Assembly: GCA_964627605.1 (NCBI GenBank)
Contig: CAZVGZ010000007.1
Coordinates: 1 to 64,000 of the forward strand
DNA: 64,000 nucleotides
Direction: 5' to 3'
DNA from: CAZVGZ01 sp964627605
Lineage (GTDB): Bacteria > Latescibacterota > MWCZ01 > CAZVGZ01
Each line of letters begins with the position of its first letter. The first letter of the stretch is position 1. The notes under the pieces are model-generated. The model was given only the letters and a program-made list of their open reading frames with translations, searched no databases and was not told the origin of the DNA. A program made the position numbers and the translations under genes. Positions 53,351 through 62,460 of the stretch are shown here, piece by piece.

Positions 53351-55024
53351 TTAGTCGATTATCGGCAGAATTATGTGCGACGGATGGTCGGCGTCGTGGC
53401 AGATTTTCTGTTTGGCGATCACCATCTCTGTTTCTGTTGCCGGATTACCGCCTGTGTTCAAGTTCCTGTCCCACAGTGGGAAATTGCTGCTTGTAATGGC
53501 CAACCGAATGCGATGCCCCTTCCTGAAAACGTTACTCGTTACCTGTAGGTCTATGGCATATTCGTACACCGCGTTTGGCTCGATCAGTTTGGGGGCGTCC
53601 CACACCGATTCCCGCCATCGCGCACGAATCACCCCCTCGGTGATGCAGATTGACCGTCCATCCGGATATACGTCGGTCAGCCTTGCCACGAAATCGGTGT
53701 CACATGCCGATGTCGCCGCGAACAGCTTCGTCAAGACTGACCCTGTTACCTCGATGTCCCGATCAAGTGGGTCCGATGTATAAACGAGAATGTCGTCTCG
53801 CTGCTCCACCGATCGCTGATCCATCGGGCCGGGTTGCACCAGTTCGTAAAGACCCGGGTTGTACGGCCCTATCGAGTGGTTACCGCCACGCGTGGGCGCA
53901 GGGTCTGCTGGGTCGTAGGTGTAGGTGTCGACAGGCTCTTTGCCTGGTGCATCGGTCGTAAGAGAGCCTTCGAAGTGCAGATAGTAGTTCACGTAGCGTG
54001 TCTCTTTAGGAGGCCACTCATAGAGGTCGCGCCACACGTTGGCACCCATAACGAATATCCGAATTGGCGCTTGATGGAAGTCTGAGGCGTCACCACCGTG
54101 CAGCATGCAGTCCAGCCAACGATTTGTTGCGTCATTCTCTGAGGTTGCGACTGCGCCGAAATCGAGTTCGCCCAAGATGCTCGTACCGGAAATACCGTGT
54201 GACCATGGTCCGATAAGCATGCGATGCGAGTCCCGGATCAATGGTGTCGGCGCATTCTCGCGGATGCTGATGAAATTCCGAAACGTCTCCGCTGCGTAAT
54301 TGTCATACCATCCGCCGATGAGGAACACCGGCATGGTAAATCGGTCGGCGCGTTTGCGGATGTTAAGAGCTTCCCACTCCTCGTCATATTCAGAGCGGGA
54401 GACGTAGTCGCGGTAGGAAGGCACTTCACTTATCCCACTTGCCAGGTCCAGGTCTGTAATCGGCAGCGTGCGAAGCACAGACTCCACGTCGAAATAGGGC
54501 ATCCATGGGGCATCGGACGTTTGCGACGAGCATTCGAAGCACAGCCAGCTCCACGTAAGGGCCAAGCTGAATGCACCGTCGCAGTAGTAGGCCCGTTTCC
54601 AGCAATCGCCCGCCATGAAACCCGGGTTCAACACATGGAGCATCTCGGCACTGTCCATAGCCGCAGCGAACTGCGTGGCTGCGAGATATGAGTCGCCAAA
54701 CATGCCCACTTTGCCGTCGCACCACGGCTGGCTGTGTATCCACTCGAGCGTGTCGCGCCCATCCGCCGCCTCGTGGGTGAACGGGTAGTACTCACCTTCG
54801 GAATCGTAGCGACCCCGCACATCCTGGACGACGAGGATCATTCCGTGCTCTGGAAAGAACCGGTCGAAGAGTCCCAAGCGGTTGTAGGCCGTCCTGACGA
54901 GCGCGACAGGATACATGCCTTCACGCAGCGGTTGGTAAACCGATGTCGCAAGCGATACACCGTCGCGCATCGGAACGCCCACATGCCGCGAAAAACGGCA
55001 ATCGCTTATGTGTGCTTCGATCAT
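53351..55024 (-). CDS. CocE/NonD-family hydrolase (S15-type alpha/beta hydrolase)
   Basis: A 557-residue Xaa-Pro-dipeptidyl-peptidase/cocaine-esterase-like protein. VPMRDGVSLATSVYQPLREG is the family opening, and GKVGMFGDSYLAATQFAAAM has the nucleophile Ser112 in GDSY. IGGWYDNYAAETFRNFISIR and IGPWSHG supply the Asp and His of the triad. The C-terminal jelly-roll has GHRIRLAITSSNFPLWDRN. Start ATG 55024 follows AAGAGGA; 36 upstream residues look non-coding. No signal peptide. It hydrolyses an ester or amide; physiological substrate unknown. Confidence 0.9.
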   Translation of the reverse strand: MIEAHISDCRFSRHVGVPMRDGVSLATSVYQPLREGMYPVALVRTAYNRLGLFDRFFPEHGMILVVQDVRGRYDSEGEYYPFTHEAADGRDTLEWIHSQPWCDGKVGMFGDSYLAATQFAAAMDSAEMLHVLNPGFMAGDCWKRAYYCDGAFSLALTWSWLCFECSSQTSDAPWMPYFDVESVLRTLPITDLDLASGISEVPSYRDYVSRSEYDEEWEALNIRKRADRFTMPVFLIGGWYDNYAAETFRNFISIRENAPTPLIRDSHRMLIGPWSHGISGTSILGELDFGAVATSENDATNRWLDCMLHGGDASDFHQAPIRIFVMGANVWRDLYEWPPKETRYVNYYLHFEGSLTTDAPGKEPVDTYTYDPADPAPTRGGNHSIGPYNPGLYELVQPGPMDQRSVEQRDDILVYTSDPLDRDIEVTGSVLTKLFAATSACDTDFVARLTDVYPDGRSICITEGVIRARWRESVWDAPKLIEPNAVYEYAIDLQVTSNVFRKGHRIRLAITSSNFPLWDRNLNTGGNPATETEMVIAKQKICHDADHPSHIILPIID

Positions 55025-55346
55025 GAGACGGTCCTCTTGAGGGCGTCTGTTCCAGCACGCCGTCGGGCGAGATATGTTTCCATGTTTCTCAAATATCAGC
55101 GCCGCAGCACGCACATCCGGGCGAAAGCACACTCGGCGACCAAAAAAATTGCGTTGCTGAAGTTGAGTGTCAAGACCTCCACATCCGAATCAGTTCGCCC
55201 GCCTCACCCAACGCCCACGCAGCGGCCGGTTCACATCAGATGCCTAGACCGACCGCTTGTGATATGGGTTGGATGGCGTTTCTTTCTGGGAGAACAGTTT
55301 TTGCGAATCAGATTTGCCTGCGCGAGATTCACTGACAGGAGAAGGA

Positions 55347-56330
55347 ATGAGCGACAAGATACGAGTGGAATCAGTGGGAATAGTCTACAACGATGACAAT
55401 CACAACGCGTTTACTGATATGTGTTGGTTCAGCGGGCGGATCTACCTCGCATTCCGCAACTGTCCCGATGGGCACACGATTTTCGATACCTCCAAAATCA
55501 TCGTCATGAGCAGCACCGACGGTGCCGACTGGCGAGAAGAGTTCTCATTCAGCGTGCCTGACAGAGATGTCCGCGACCCACACCTCCTTGCGTTTGGTGA
55601 CAAGCTATTCGTGTACACCGGTACCTGGTACTGCGAGCAAGACCACGACATCAACCGACATCTGGGCTACTGCGCGTGGACTGACGATACCGAAGTCGGG
55701 TCGTGGAACGGTCCAAAGCATCTTGAGGGGACGTACGGGCACTATATCTGGCGTGCCATAGCCCATGCTGGGAGAGCGTACCTGTGCGGCAGACGAAAGA
55801 GGGAGTTTGCACACACTGAAAGCACCGGAGATGGTGCAGCCATCACCGAAGCGGCAATACTTGAAAGCAAAGACGGCTTTATCTGGCGGCACTTGGGATT
55901 GACGCAGCCCGTCCACGGCGGTGAGACAGCGTTCCATTTTGAGGAGGATGGAACAGCGTTGGCGGTCGCTAGATGTGATGATGGGACTCCAACACAGATA
56001 TGTCGCTCCAGCGCACCCTACGTCGACTGGACACAGACGGACTTGGACCGCCAGATAGGCGGTCCAATGTTGGCTAAGTGGGGCGATCTGTACTTGGTGG
56101 CGGGACGTAAATACGGGGAAAGGAGGTCTGCGGTTACGTCCCTATACCTGCTTGACGACGACAGCCTTGAAGAGGTCGCCGATCTACCGAGTGGCGGCGA
56201 CACATCCTATCCCGGCTTCGTCTCGCTCAGCGAGACCGAGGGGCTACTGTCATACTACTCGTCTCACGAGGGCAGCGGCGACGGAACCGCGCCGTCGTCG
56301 ATCTATATGGCGCGATTGAGCAGGGGGTGA
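55347..56330 (+). CDS. sialidase/glycosidase-like beta-propeller protein
   Basis: A 327-residue cytoplasmic-looking protein with five- or six-bladed propeller features: IIVMSSTDGADWREEFSFSV, VRDPHLLAFGDKLFVYTGTW and AILESKDGFIWRHLGLTQPV, where S-x-D-G-x-x-W is the Asp-box of sialidases. RDPHL resembles GH43/GH32 substrate-binding motifs. ATG 55347 follows AGGAGAAGGA. Catalytic residues cannot be assigned with confidence, so it may bind or hydrolyse a glycan. It is divergent from the CocE-type gene. Confidence 0.75.
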   Translation: MSDKIRVESVGIVYNDDNHNAFTDMCWFSGRIYLAFRNCPDGHTIFDTSKIIVMSSTDGADWREEFSFSVPDRDVRDPHLLAFGDKLFVYTGTWYCEQDHDINRHLGYCAWTDDTEVGSWNGPKHLEGTYGHYIWRAIAHAGRAYLCGRRKREFAHTESTGDGAAITEAAILESKDGFIWRHLGLTQPVHGGETAFHFEEDGTALAVARCDDGTPTQICRSSAPYVDWTQTDLDRQIGGPMLAKWGDLYLVAGRKYGERRSAVTSLYLLDDDSLEEVADLPSGGDTSYPGFVSLSETEGLLSYYSSHEGSGDGTAPSSIYMARLSRG

Positions 56331-56363
56331 CTGCGGCCGATTTTGGTGATGCCGGTCAGCGAA

Positions 56364-56639
56364 CTACTCGGCACTGGATCCTTTGTTATTGGCCTGTTTG
56401 ACCAAGTAATTGAACTCTATTTTCGAGCGCTCTTTAACAGCCTGGAAAACCAACGGATCAATGTCGCCCATCTCGAGTGCTTCAGCGAGTTTAATGGTCG
56501 TCTCCATCGGCGGAACCTTTTCGCCGGACTCCATCTGAGAGATGTAGGTGCCCGTCGTCAGAGCGATGCGCCTTCCCAATTCTTTCTGGGTCAGGCCCTT
56601 CGCTCTCCTCTGCTTCTGCAGCATCCTTGCGAATCGCAT
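56364..56639 (-). CDS. XRE-family transcriptional regulator
   Basis: A 91-residue protein with a helix-turn-helix of the Cro/CI type: KQRRAKGLTQKELGRRIALT followed by GTYISQMESGEKVPPMETTI and KLAEALEM. Start ATG 56639 (MRFARMLQKQ) has AAGGAG at 9 bases. DNA-binding protein, possibly a local repressor. The leader decamer AAGGAGATTG is also found in front of the next gene up, 57268-57277. Confidence 0.85.
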   Translation of the reverse strand: MRFARMLQKQRRAKGLTQKELGRRIALTTGTYISQMESGEKVPPMETTIKLAEALEMGDIDPLVFQAVKERSKIEFNYLVKQANNKGSSAE

Positions 56640-56820
56640 TATTTCAATCTCCTTGATAGAGAAGCCCAACGTCCGGCATCTGGAAGGGCTCGCTCCTTAA
56701 GTAAGAGGCCAGCATAACACCATGCCTCTCACGGAAACAGATAGGGGCCTTCTATTAACCTGAAACACGCCAGCCCCCTGTTGGCGCACCCCAAAAGACC
56801 AATCGATCGGTCCGTACGAC

Positions 56821-57264
56821 TCAATTAGGTAACGCCCGCAATCGTTGCGGCTGCTCAAGAAGTTGCACGACCTGTTCGATGGTGTCGTCTTCCAGGTTTG
56901 GAAGGTGACGCACTACGGTTAGCAACAGATCACGCTGTTCCTGGTCCAGTTCGTGAAACTCCAGATTGCTCAACGCTATGCTTAGATCCTCAGACAGGTT
57001 GGAGCTTACTGAGTTGCCAAGTATCCTTCTCTCTTGGCGGCCGCGACGCCCTGATTCGGCGAGGGTGAGAAGAGGGGTGGGGTCAATAGCTAATGCCCGA
57101 CTGATATCTAACAACAGTTTGGACTTTGGAATGTGCCCCTCGTTGGCGACGCTCCGTACCATCTCATACGTCAGTCCGTGACGACCGGAGAACTTCTGTA
57201 GGTTCCGATACCCAGCACTTAAGATTGCCCGACGGACCGCATCGCCCAATGGCCTGGATATCAT
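56821..57264 (-). CDS. XRE-like DNA-binding protein
   Basis: A 147-residue protein whose first 75 residues look like a degenerate Cro/CI helix-turn-helix: RPLGDAVRRAILSAGYRNLQ, HGLTYEMVRSVANEGHIPKS, LLLDISRALAIDPTPLLTLA. The C-terminal half is acidic and helical, DLLLTVVRHLPNLEDDTIEQ. ATG 57264 follows AAGGAG; upstream in-frame residues look non-coding. Probably an antitoxin- or regulator-like protein; no toxin is seen next to it. It lies in the same direction as the regulator at 56364. Confidence 0.7.
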   Translation of the reverse strand: MISRPLGDAVRRAILSAGYRNLQKFSGRHGLTYEMVRSVANEGHIPKSKLLLDISRALAIDPTPLLTLAESGRRGRQERRILGNSVSSNLSEDLSIALSNLEFHELDQEQRDLLLTVVRHLPNLEDDTIEQVVQLLEQPQRLRALPN

Positions 57265-57599
57265 TCCCAATCTCCTTATGACCAACTTCTCCTGATGACT
57301 AATAGGGAATATAGTATGAATATCAATTGCGGTCAAACCCGGGAATGCAACCCACCTGACACGGGCACCACTTTTGTATGGATAAGCCCTGGAATAACAA
57401 TATATTAGCGCCATTAAACATTCGTCTATTTGAGGCCTGCCCCGTTTCTCAAAATCGCTATTGAGCCGTGATTTTCATCTGTATTTTTCGCATTTATTGC
57501 CCTTATAACATCTATATTTACATGAGTTTATACATGATTACGGTAACATACAATATTAATGCACCAGTGATGTTTTGCACCAGAAGATTGTAAATATAT
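57265..57599. promoter_or_regulatory. AT-rich intergenic island
   Basis: About 335 bases that are clearly more AT-rich than the flanks (TATATTTACATGAGTTTATA, ATACAATATTAATGCACCAG and AAATATATAAG). It separates the XRE-like gene from a broken sensor kinase and probably holds their promoters. The base composition unlike the neighbours may reflect transferred DNA. No specific operator could be defined. Confidence 0.4.
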
Positions 57600-58221
57600 A
57601 AGTTAGGTGTATAAAGACGAAAAATTTATCTTTTCTGGCTGCGACAAACCACGGACTCAGCGCCGCAGATTCGGTGCCATACTTCTTCAGATACGATAGC
57701 GACACTTACGACTTTATCGAGGATGGCATCGAGAGTTTGACTGGGATCCGTTCGGAGGATTTCAGCCGCAGAGCGTTTGAGGGGATAAGTAAAGAGACTG
57801 TGATGCTCGGTGATATTGAGGGCATGACAAGGGAGGAGGCCCAGCGACTCGCCCGGAGTAATCCGAAGGTTAGATGGAAGGCCGACTATCGCGTCAAGAC
57901 ACGCGGTGGGCAGAGCCGCTGGCTGACAAACTCGGCCATCCTCACGGCGCTGTGGTAGGCTCGTTGGGGATATTACTGGACAACACCTATTTTGTACGAG
58001 ACAACGGTGCTGGATTTGATATGGCGTATGCCGACGACCTTTTTAGACCGTTTTCCAGGCTTCACACCGAGGCCCAATTCGAGGGCACCGGAGTTGGGTT
58101 AGCTACGGTCGATCGTATAGTCCGCCGATACGGTGGCCGTGTGCAGGCTGAAGGGGAACAGAACAAGGGAGGGACCATACTCTTCACTCTGGAGGAGACA
58201 CCGCCTGGTTCTCCGGGATGA
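57600..58221 (+). pseudogene. PAS/histidine-kinase remnant
   Basis: The first frame (to 57958) reads VPYFFRYDSDTYDFIEDGIE, SLTGIRSEDFSRRAFEGISK and RWKADYRVKTRGGQSRWLT, a PAS domain. The HisKA dimerisation helix is missing. Then, in another frame, DNTYFVRDNGAGFDMAYADD, LFRPFSRLHTEAQFEGTGVG and LATVDRIVRRYGGRVQAEGE give the ATPase domain G1 and G2 boxes to 58221. A deletion plus a frameshift has removed function. Start not identifiable. Confidence 0.75.
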
Positions 58222-58327
58222 GTAGACAGCCCTGTTGACGTTTGGCTTGTTAGTTCCGGCAACTTGCCTCTTCTGCTAGCGATAGGGTACTATTTGGAGC
58301 GTCTTACCCCCGGCATGGCAGTTTCTG

Positions 58328-59389
58328 ATGATCTCCCGGTCTCCCGGTTCAACTTTTCTTTTGAGCGCGTCTTCAATTGTCATCTGGGGCCTCTGCGCCT
58401 GTTCATCAGTTCCCTCGCCTCGCTGGTCGCCGCCAAAACACCTGATCGAGTATCAGACCACACAACTGCTCCACGGCGACTCAGAGTCCGCACGAAAAGC
58501 CCTCGACAGCCTTGTTGTGTGGAGGGATCAAACTGTGGTAGGAGTGCTCCTCGACGCAATCGGGGACACCGCCCCGGTCCCGCGCCATCGTGCAGAACGA
58601 GCACTGGAGGAGATGGCTTGGCCTGATGCGCTGATGTTCGCGGTCAGTGCGCTGTTGGATTCGGTGGAGGCGGTAAGGCGATCAGGGGCACAGCTCTGTG
58701 GTGCCATCGGTGTCAACGCCGCGTTCGGGCCGCTATCGGCAGCTTCAGACGACTCATCGGCTCCTGTTCGCAGGGAGGTAGCGTTGGCGTTGGGAGCGCT
58801 GGGCGACACCACTGCGGTAGACACCGTTGTCAGATTGGCGTCAGATTCGGTCCAATACGTACGTGCGGCGGCAATTGAGGCTTTGGTCGCGTTAGGGGCC
58901 CGCTGGGACGTGGTGATTTCTGCTGCGGGGAATTACGACGGTCTTGCGACTTTGACCGCCATCAAGGTGCTTGGGAGTGCGCCTGGCAGTCTGGGATTTG
59001 AGCTGCTTCTGACTGTGGCGGATAGCTCGACCTCAGCGAAAACACGGCAGGCAGCCATCGGTTCATTGGGACAGACAGGACTGGCAAACGCGGCACAGAC
59101 TGTCCGAAACAGAATGATAGAGGATGATGATCCGGCGGTTAGGGAAGCTGCGGCGGGAGCGTTGGCTGCAATTGGAACTGACATGGCGGTTCCTGATCTT
59201 CTCACCGCTCTGCGGGCCGAGCCGGACCCGTATGTCCGTTCAGCCATCGCTGACGCATTGGGGCTTCTTGCTGCTGCGGAGGCGGTGGAAGTTTTAGAGG
59301 AGGTCCGCGACCGAGACACATCGCTTGCGGCCCGTCGCGCAGCACAGCGCGCACTTTCGCGCATACGCAGCGCATCTCAAGCGCGTTAA
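58328..59389 (+). CDS. HEAT-repeat lipoprotein
   Basis: A 353-residue protein. A signal peptide ends in the L-C-A-C lipobox (Cys25). The remainder consists of HEAT/PBS-type repeats of about 30 residues: SSAPVRREVALALGALGDTT, DSVQYVRAAAIEALVALGAR, DDPAVREAAAGALAAIGTDM, EPDPYVRSAIADALGLLAAA. Such repeats form protein-binding solenoids. It is probably membrane-anchored on the periplasmic face. ATG 58328. Partner unknown. Confidence 0.85.
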   Translation: MISRSPGSTFLLSASSIVIWGLCACSSVPSPRWSPPKHLIEYQTTQLLHGDSESARKALDSLVVWRDQTVVGVLLDAIGDTAPVPRHRAERALEEMAWPDALMFAVSALLDSVEAVRRSGAQLCGAIGVNAAFGPLSAASDDSSAPVRREVALALGALGDTTAVDTVVRLASDSVQYVRAAAIEALVALGARWDVVISAAGNYDGLATLTAIKVLGSAPGSLGFELLLTVADSSTSAKTRQAAIGSLGQTGLANAAQTVRNRMIEDDDPAVREAAAGALAAIGTDMAVPDLLTALRAEPDPYVRSAIADALGLLAAAEAVEVLEEVRDRDTSLAARRAAQRALSRIRSASQAR

Positions 59390-59660
59390 GATGGTCCACC
59401 GAGGTTTGTTGAATTGCGATTGCGGCGGTTCAGAGGTCGCAAACGTAGTCAGCGGACCAGGGCGACTCTCCGGGCGACGCGGTGGAAACCTTGGTGGCGA
59501 CAACAATCAGGCAGATGACCAATGCCGGTCGCCAAGAAATCTTGGAGGCGTCTTTCATAGCTACCAAGTCTCGTAATGCATCGCCCACAAAAGTGGAACG
59601 GCCCGACACCCTTCAGGGCACCGGACCGCGTCAATCAACCAAAAAGTCGATCGCTCTAAA

Positions 59661-59867
59661 CTACTCCGCTACTCCCAAATCGTAGGCTTCCATGCCTTTA
59701 CGGCCAGGGCGGACCTCAAACGTGACCGGAGTGCCATCATCTAGCCGACGTTCATTGCCAGGCAAGACGTTGGTGATGTGGATGAACAGGTCTTCACCAC
59801 CGCCATCGGGCTGGACAAATCCAAAACCCTTGTCGATGTTGAACCATTTGATTGTACCTTGTGCCAT
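59661..59867 (-). CDS. cold-shock protein
   Basis: A 68-residue single CSD protein: MAQGTIKWFNIDKGFGFVQP with both RNP motifs (KGFGFV and DLFIHIT), then NERRLDDGTPVTFEVRPGRK. It is an RNA chaperone binding single-stranded nucleic acid. ATG 59867 follows GCAGGAGGACAAC; extra residues upstream in frame are leader. A long leader, common for csp genes, could lie in 59868-60000. Confidence 0.95.
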   Translation of the reverse strand: MAQGTIKWFNIDKGFGFVQPDGGGEDLFIHITNVLPGNERRLDDGTPVTFEVRPGRKGMEAYDLGVAE

Positions 59868-60215
59868 GTTGTCCTCCTGCGCGGACTGCCGCCGACGCCT
59901 GCCGACGGTAAACGTTACGTGTTCCCGACTAATCAGCCAGCAGCCAAGAACCCGCGCAGACAACGCCTTGCGACACTTGGAGACCCGTGATCATCGGACT
60001 TTGCCCGGGTTCGGTGCCCGCAACAGACTACAAAAAATCATAACCGTTACGCCCCTCCGACCCGATATTACAGTACAAGTATCGCACAGAGGCTGCGACA
60101 CAGTCAAGGGGCTATGCAAAAAAGCTGGGCCGACGCGACAACAGACTGTCGAATAAGACTGCTCGGAGTTGATGCCGTTGAATGCTGGCCACAATGGATG
60201 ATGACTAAAAATAAA
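59868..60215. other. intergenic, csp leader and fusA-like 3' region
   Basis: 348 bases between the cold-shock gene and the end of the EF-G-like gene, both on the minus strand. It should contain the csp promoter and leader. No perfect terminator hairpin stands out and I see no other gene. Confidence 0.5.
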
Positions 60216-62312
60216 TCAGCTGGAGTGCTCTTCCTCCCACCGCTTGGCGGCATCTTCCTTGACTTTGGAGACTTCGTCTGCTGGGACCTCCTCGTAGTGA
60301 GAGAACTCCCTGGTGTGGAGACCGCGACCGCCTGTCATCGAACGAAGGTGTGTGGAGTAGCGAAAGAGTTCAGCTAGAGGCACCCTGGCTTTGACCACGG
60401 TAAAGTGCCCAATCGTCTCAGTTCCTTGAATGCGGCCACGGCGGCCGGACATGTCACCCATGACGTCGCCCATGTACTCGTCAGGCACGGTCACCTCGAC
60501 GGAATAGATCGGCTCCAAAAGCATGGGCGATGCTTTTTCCATCGCCTGCTTAAATGCGCCACCGCCAGCGATCTTAAACGCTATTTCGGACGAGTCCACC
60601 GCATGATGGCTACCGTCGAACACAGTCGCCTGAACATCGACTACGATGGAGTGGGTCAGGACGCCGTCTTCCAGCGCCTCGACAACACCTTTTTCCACCG
60701 CTGGGATAAATTTGCTTGGAATAACCCCGCCAACCACCTCGTTTACGAACTCGTTGTCTTCGCCTCTGGGTTTGGGTTCCACTCTAATGGAGACTTCGCC
60801 GAACTGACCACGGCCACCAGACTGCTTCTTGTGGCGATAGGTGGAATCCGCCGATCGCTTGATCGTCTCGCGATAGGGGATTCGGGGCTCTTCCTGATCG
60901 ACCTCGACGTGGTACCGCTCTTTCAGCTTGCGGATGACGACCTCAAGGTGCAGCTCCCCCTGCCCAAAAATGAGAGTCTGATGCAGTTCTGGATCGAACT
61001 CAAATCTAAACGTCGGGTCTTCTTCGTGAATGCTGTGAAGCCCGTCGCCAATCTTGTCCTCGTCCCCTTTTGACCGCGGTGAGATCGCAACGCGGATGTT
61101 GGGTTTGGGTAGCTCAGTTGCAGGCAGAACAGCCTGTCTGGTCTTGTCACACAGTGTGTCGCCTGCATGGGTGCCTTTAAGCTTGACCAACGCGCCGATG
61201 TCGCCTGCCACCAACTCATGGGTTTCCGAGCGGGTGTGGCCCGTAAGATGATACATCTGCCCGATCCGTTCGCCATGCGACTGCGTGGTGTTCATGACGT
61301 CGGTACCGCTTGTGAGGGTGCCGCTGTAGACGCGCACAAAAGACAGCTCTCCAATATGCTTCTCGCTGGTGAGCTTGAATACCCGCGAAGCCATCGGATC
61401 CCCAGGATCTGGAGCCAATGAGAGGGAGCCGTCGCCGCTGTCAGGTGTGGCTTGTGTTGCTCCACGTTCTACTGGGGAAGCCATCAGGTCCACGAGTCGA
61501 TCGAGGAGTTGAGACGTACCTATGTTCGCTGCGGCATCCGCACAGAGGATCGGGAAGATGTCTCCCTTTGCTACAGCGTTGCGCAGCCCGGTTACCAGCG
61601 TGTCCTGGTCGAGATCGCCATCTTCGAGGTACTTCTCCAGAAGCTCTTCGTTCAGCTCAGCGACCGCCTCCACTAGCTGCTCGCGCAGGGTGTCGGCTTC
61701 GTCTTGGTAGCTTTCGTCTATCGCACCTGAAGTCCCTCTGCCATCACCGGCAGACTCGTAGGTAGTCTGCTGCATATTGATCAGGTCGATAACCGCGTTG
61801 AACCCTTCGCCTGGGTTTGCAGGAAGCTGCACAGCGACCGCTCCGTTGCCGAGCCGCTCGCGTACCTGTTCCAGTACCCCGTCAAAATCGGCGTGTTCTC
61901 GCTGAAGGCCGTTAACAACGAGCGCGCGGGGCAGATTGAACTCCTCGGCATATGACCAGACGATCTCCGTTCCCACCTCCATGCCATTCTGCCCATTGAG
62001 CACCACGACCGCATTGTCAACCGCACTCAAGCCGCTTTTAGCCTCTCCAGTAAAATCTGTGTACCCCGGCGTGTCGATTAGATTGATCCGTCTTTCGCCC
62101 CACTCAAAGTGCATCAGTGTGCTGCTGATGGAGACCTCTCGCTGAATCTCATCGGGATGGTAGTCAGATACTGTGTTGCCATCGGTAATGGTTCCCATGC
62201 GGGTGATTGATTTGGCGGTAAAAAGGATGGCTTCGGACAGTGTGGTTTTGCCCGAAGCACTGTGTCCCACCAGAGCAACATTCCTTAGATCGGCAGGTGT
62301 CGTTGACGGCAT
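60216..62312 (-). CDS. EF-G-like translation GTPase (FusA2-type)
   Basis: A 698-residue five-domain EF-G-like protein. G1 is VGHSASGKTTL (about 15-25), and switch II is LIDTPGYTDF with Tyr84 where canonical EF-G has the catalytic His. Domain IV-V has SGGRGQFGEVSIRVEPKPRG and GVIPSKFIPAVEKGVVEALE. Normal G4 NKxD is NGLQ here (Asn134-Gln137), so guanine specificity is in doubt. Similar EF-G-like paralogs of unknown role occur widely. ATG 62312. It is probably transcribed together with accD upstream. Confidence 0.9.
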   Translation of the reverse strand: MPSTTPADLRNVALVGHSASGKTTLSEAILFTAKSITRMGTITDGNTVSDYHPDEIQREVSISSTLMHFEWGERRINLIDTPGYTDFTGEAKSGLSAVDNAVVVLNGQNGMEVGTEIVWSYAEEFNLPRALVVNGLQREHADFDGVLEQVRERLGNGAVAVQLPANPGEGFNAVIDLINMQQTTYESAGDGRGTSGAIDESYQDEADTLREQLVEAVAELNEELLEKYLEDGDLDQDTLVTGLRNAVAKGDIFPILCADAAANIGTSQLLDRLVDLMASPVERGATQATPDSGDGSLSLAPDPGDPMASRVFKLTSEKHIGELSFVRVYSGTLTSGTDVMNTTQSHGERIGQMYHLTGHTRSETHELVAGDIGALVKLKGTHAGDTLCDKTRQAVLPATELPKPNIRVAISPRSKGDEDKIGDGLHSIHEEDPTFRFEFDPELHQTLIFGQGELHLEVVIRKLKERYHVEVDQEEPRIPYRETIKRSADSTYRHKKQSGGRGQFGEVSIRVEPKPRGEDNEFVNEVVGGVIPSKFIPAVEKGVVEALEDGVLTHSIVVDVQATVFDGSHHAVDSSEIAFKIAGGGAFKQAMEKASPMLLEPIYSVEVTVPDEYMGDVMGDMSGRRGRIQGTETIGHFTVVKARVPLAELFRYSTHLRSMTGGRGLHTREFSHYEEVPADEVSKVKEDAAKRWEEEHSS

Positions 62313-62460
62313 TGGCTCAGCTCCTGAATTGGCGTATCAACAATCGTATTGGAGAGAAGACTTGTAGATTATAAGACGCGGCAAATGGCGTGGCAACTCG
62401 TTTGGAACCAGAGATCATTTCCCCCTGGGAATTCGCTCCGCAACTATCGGCTTCAGACCA

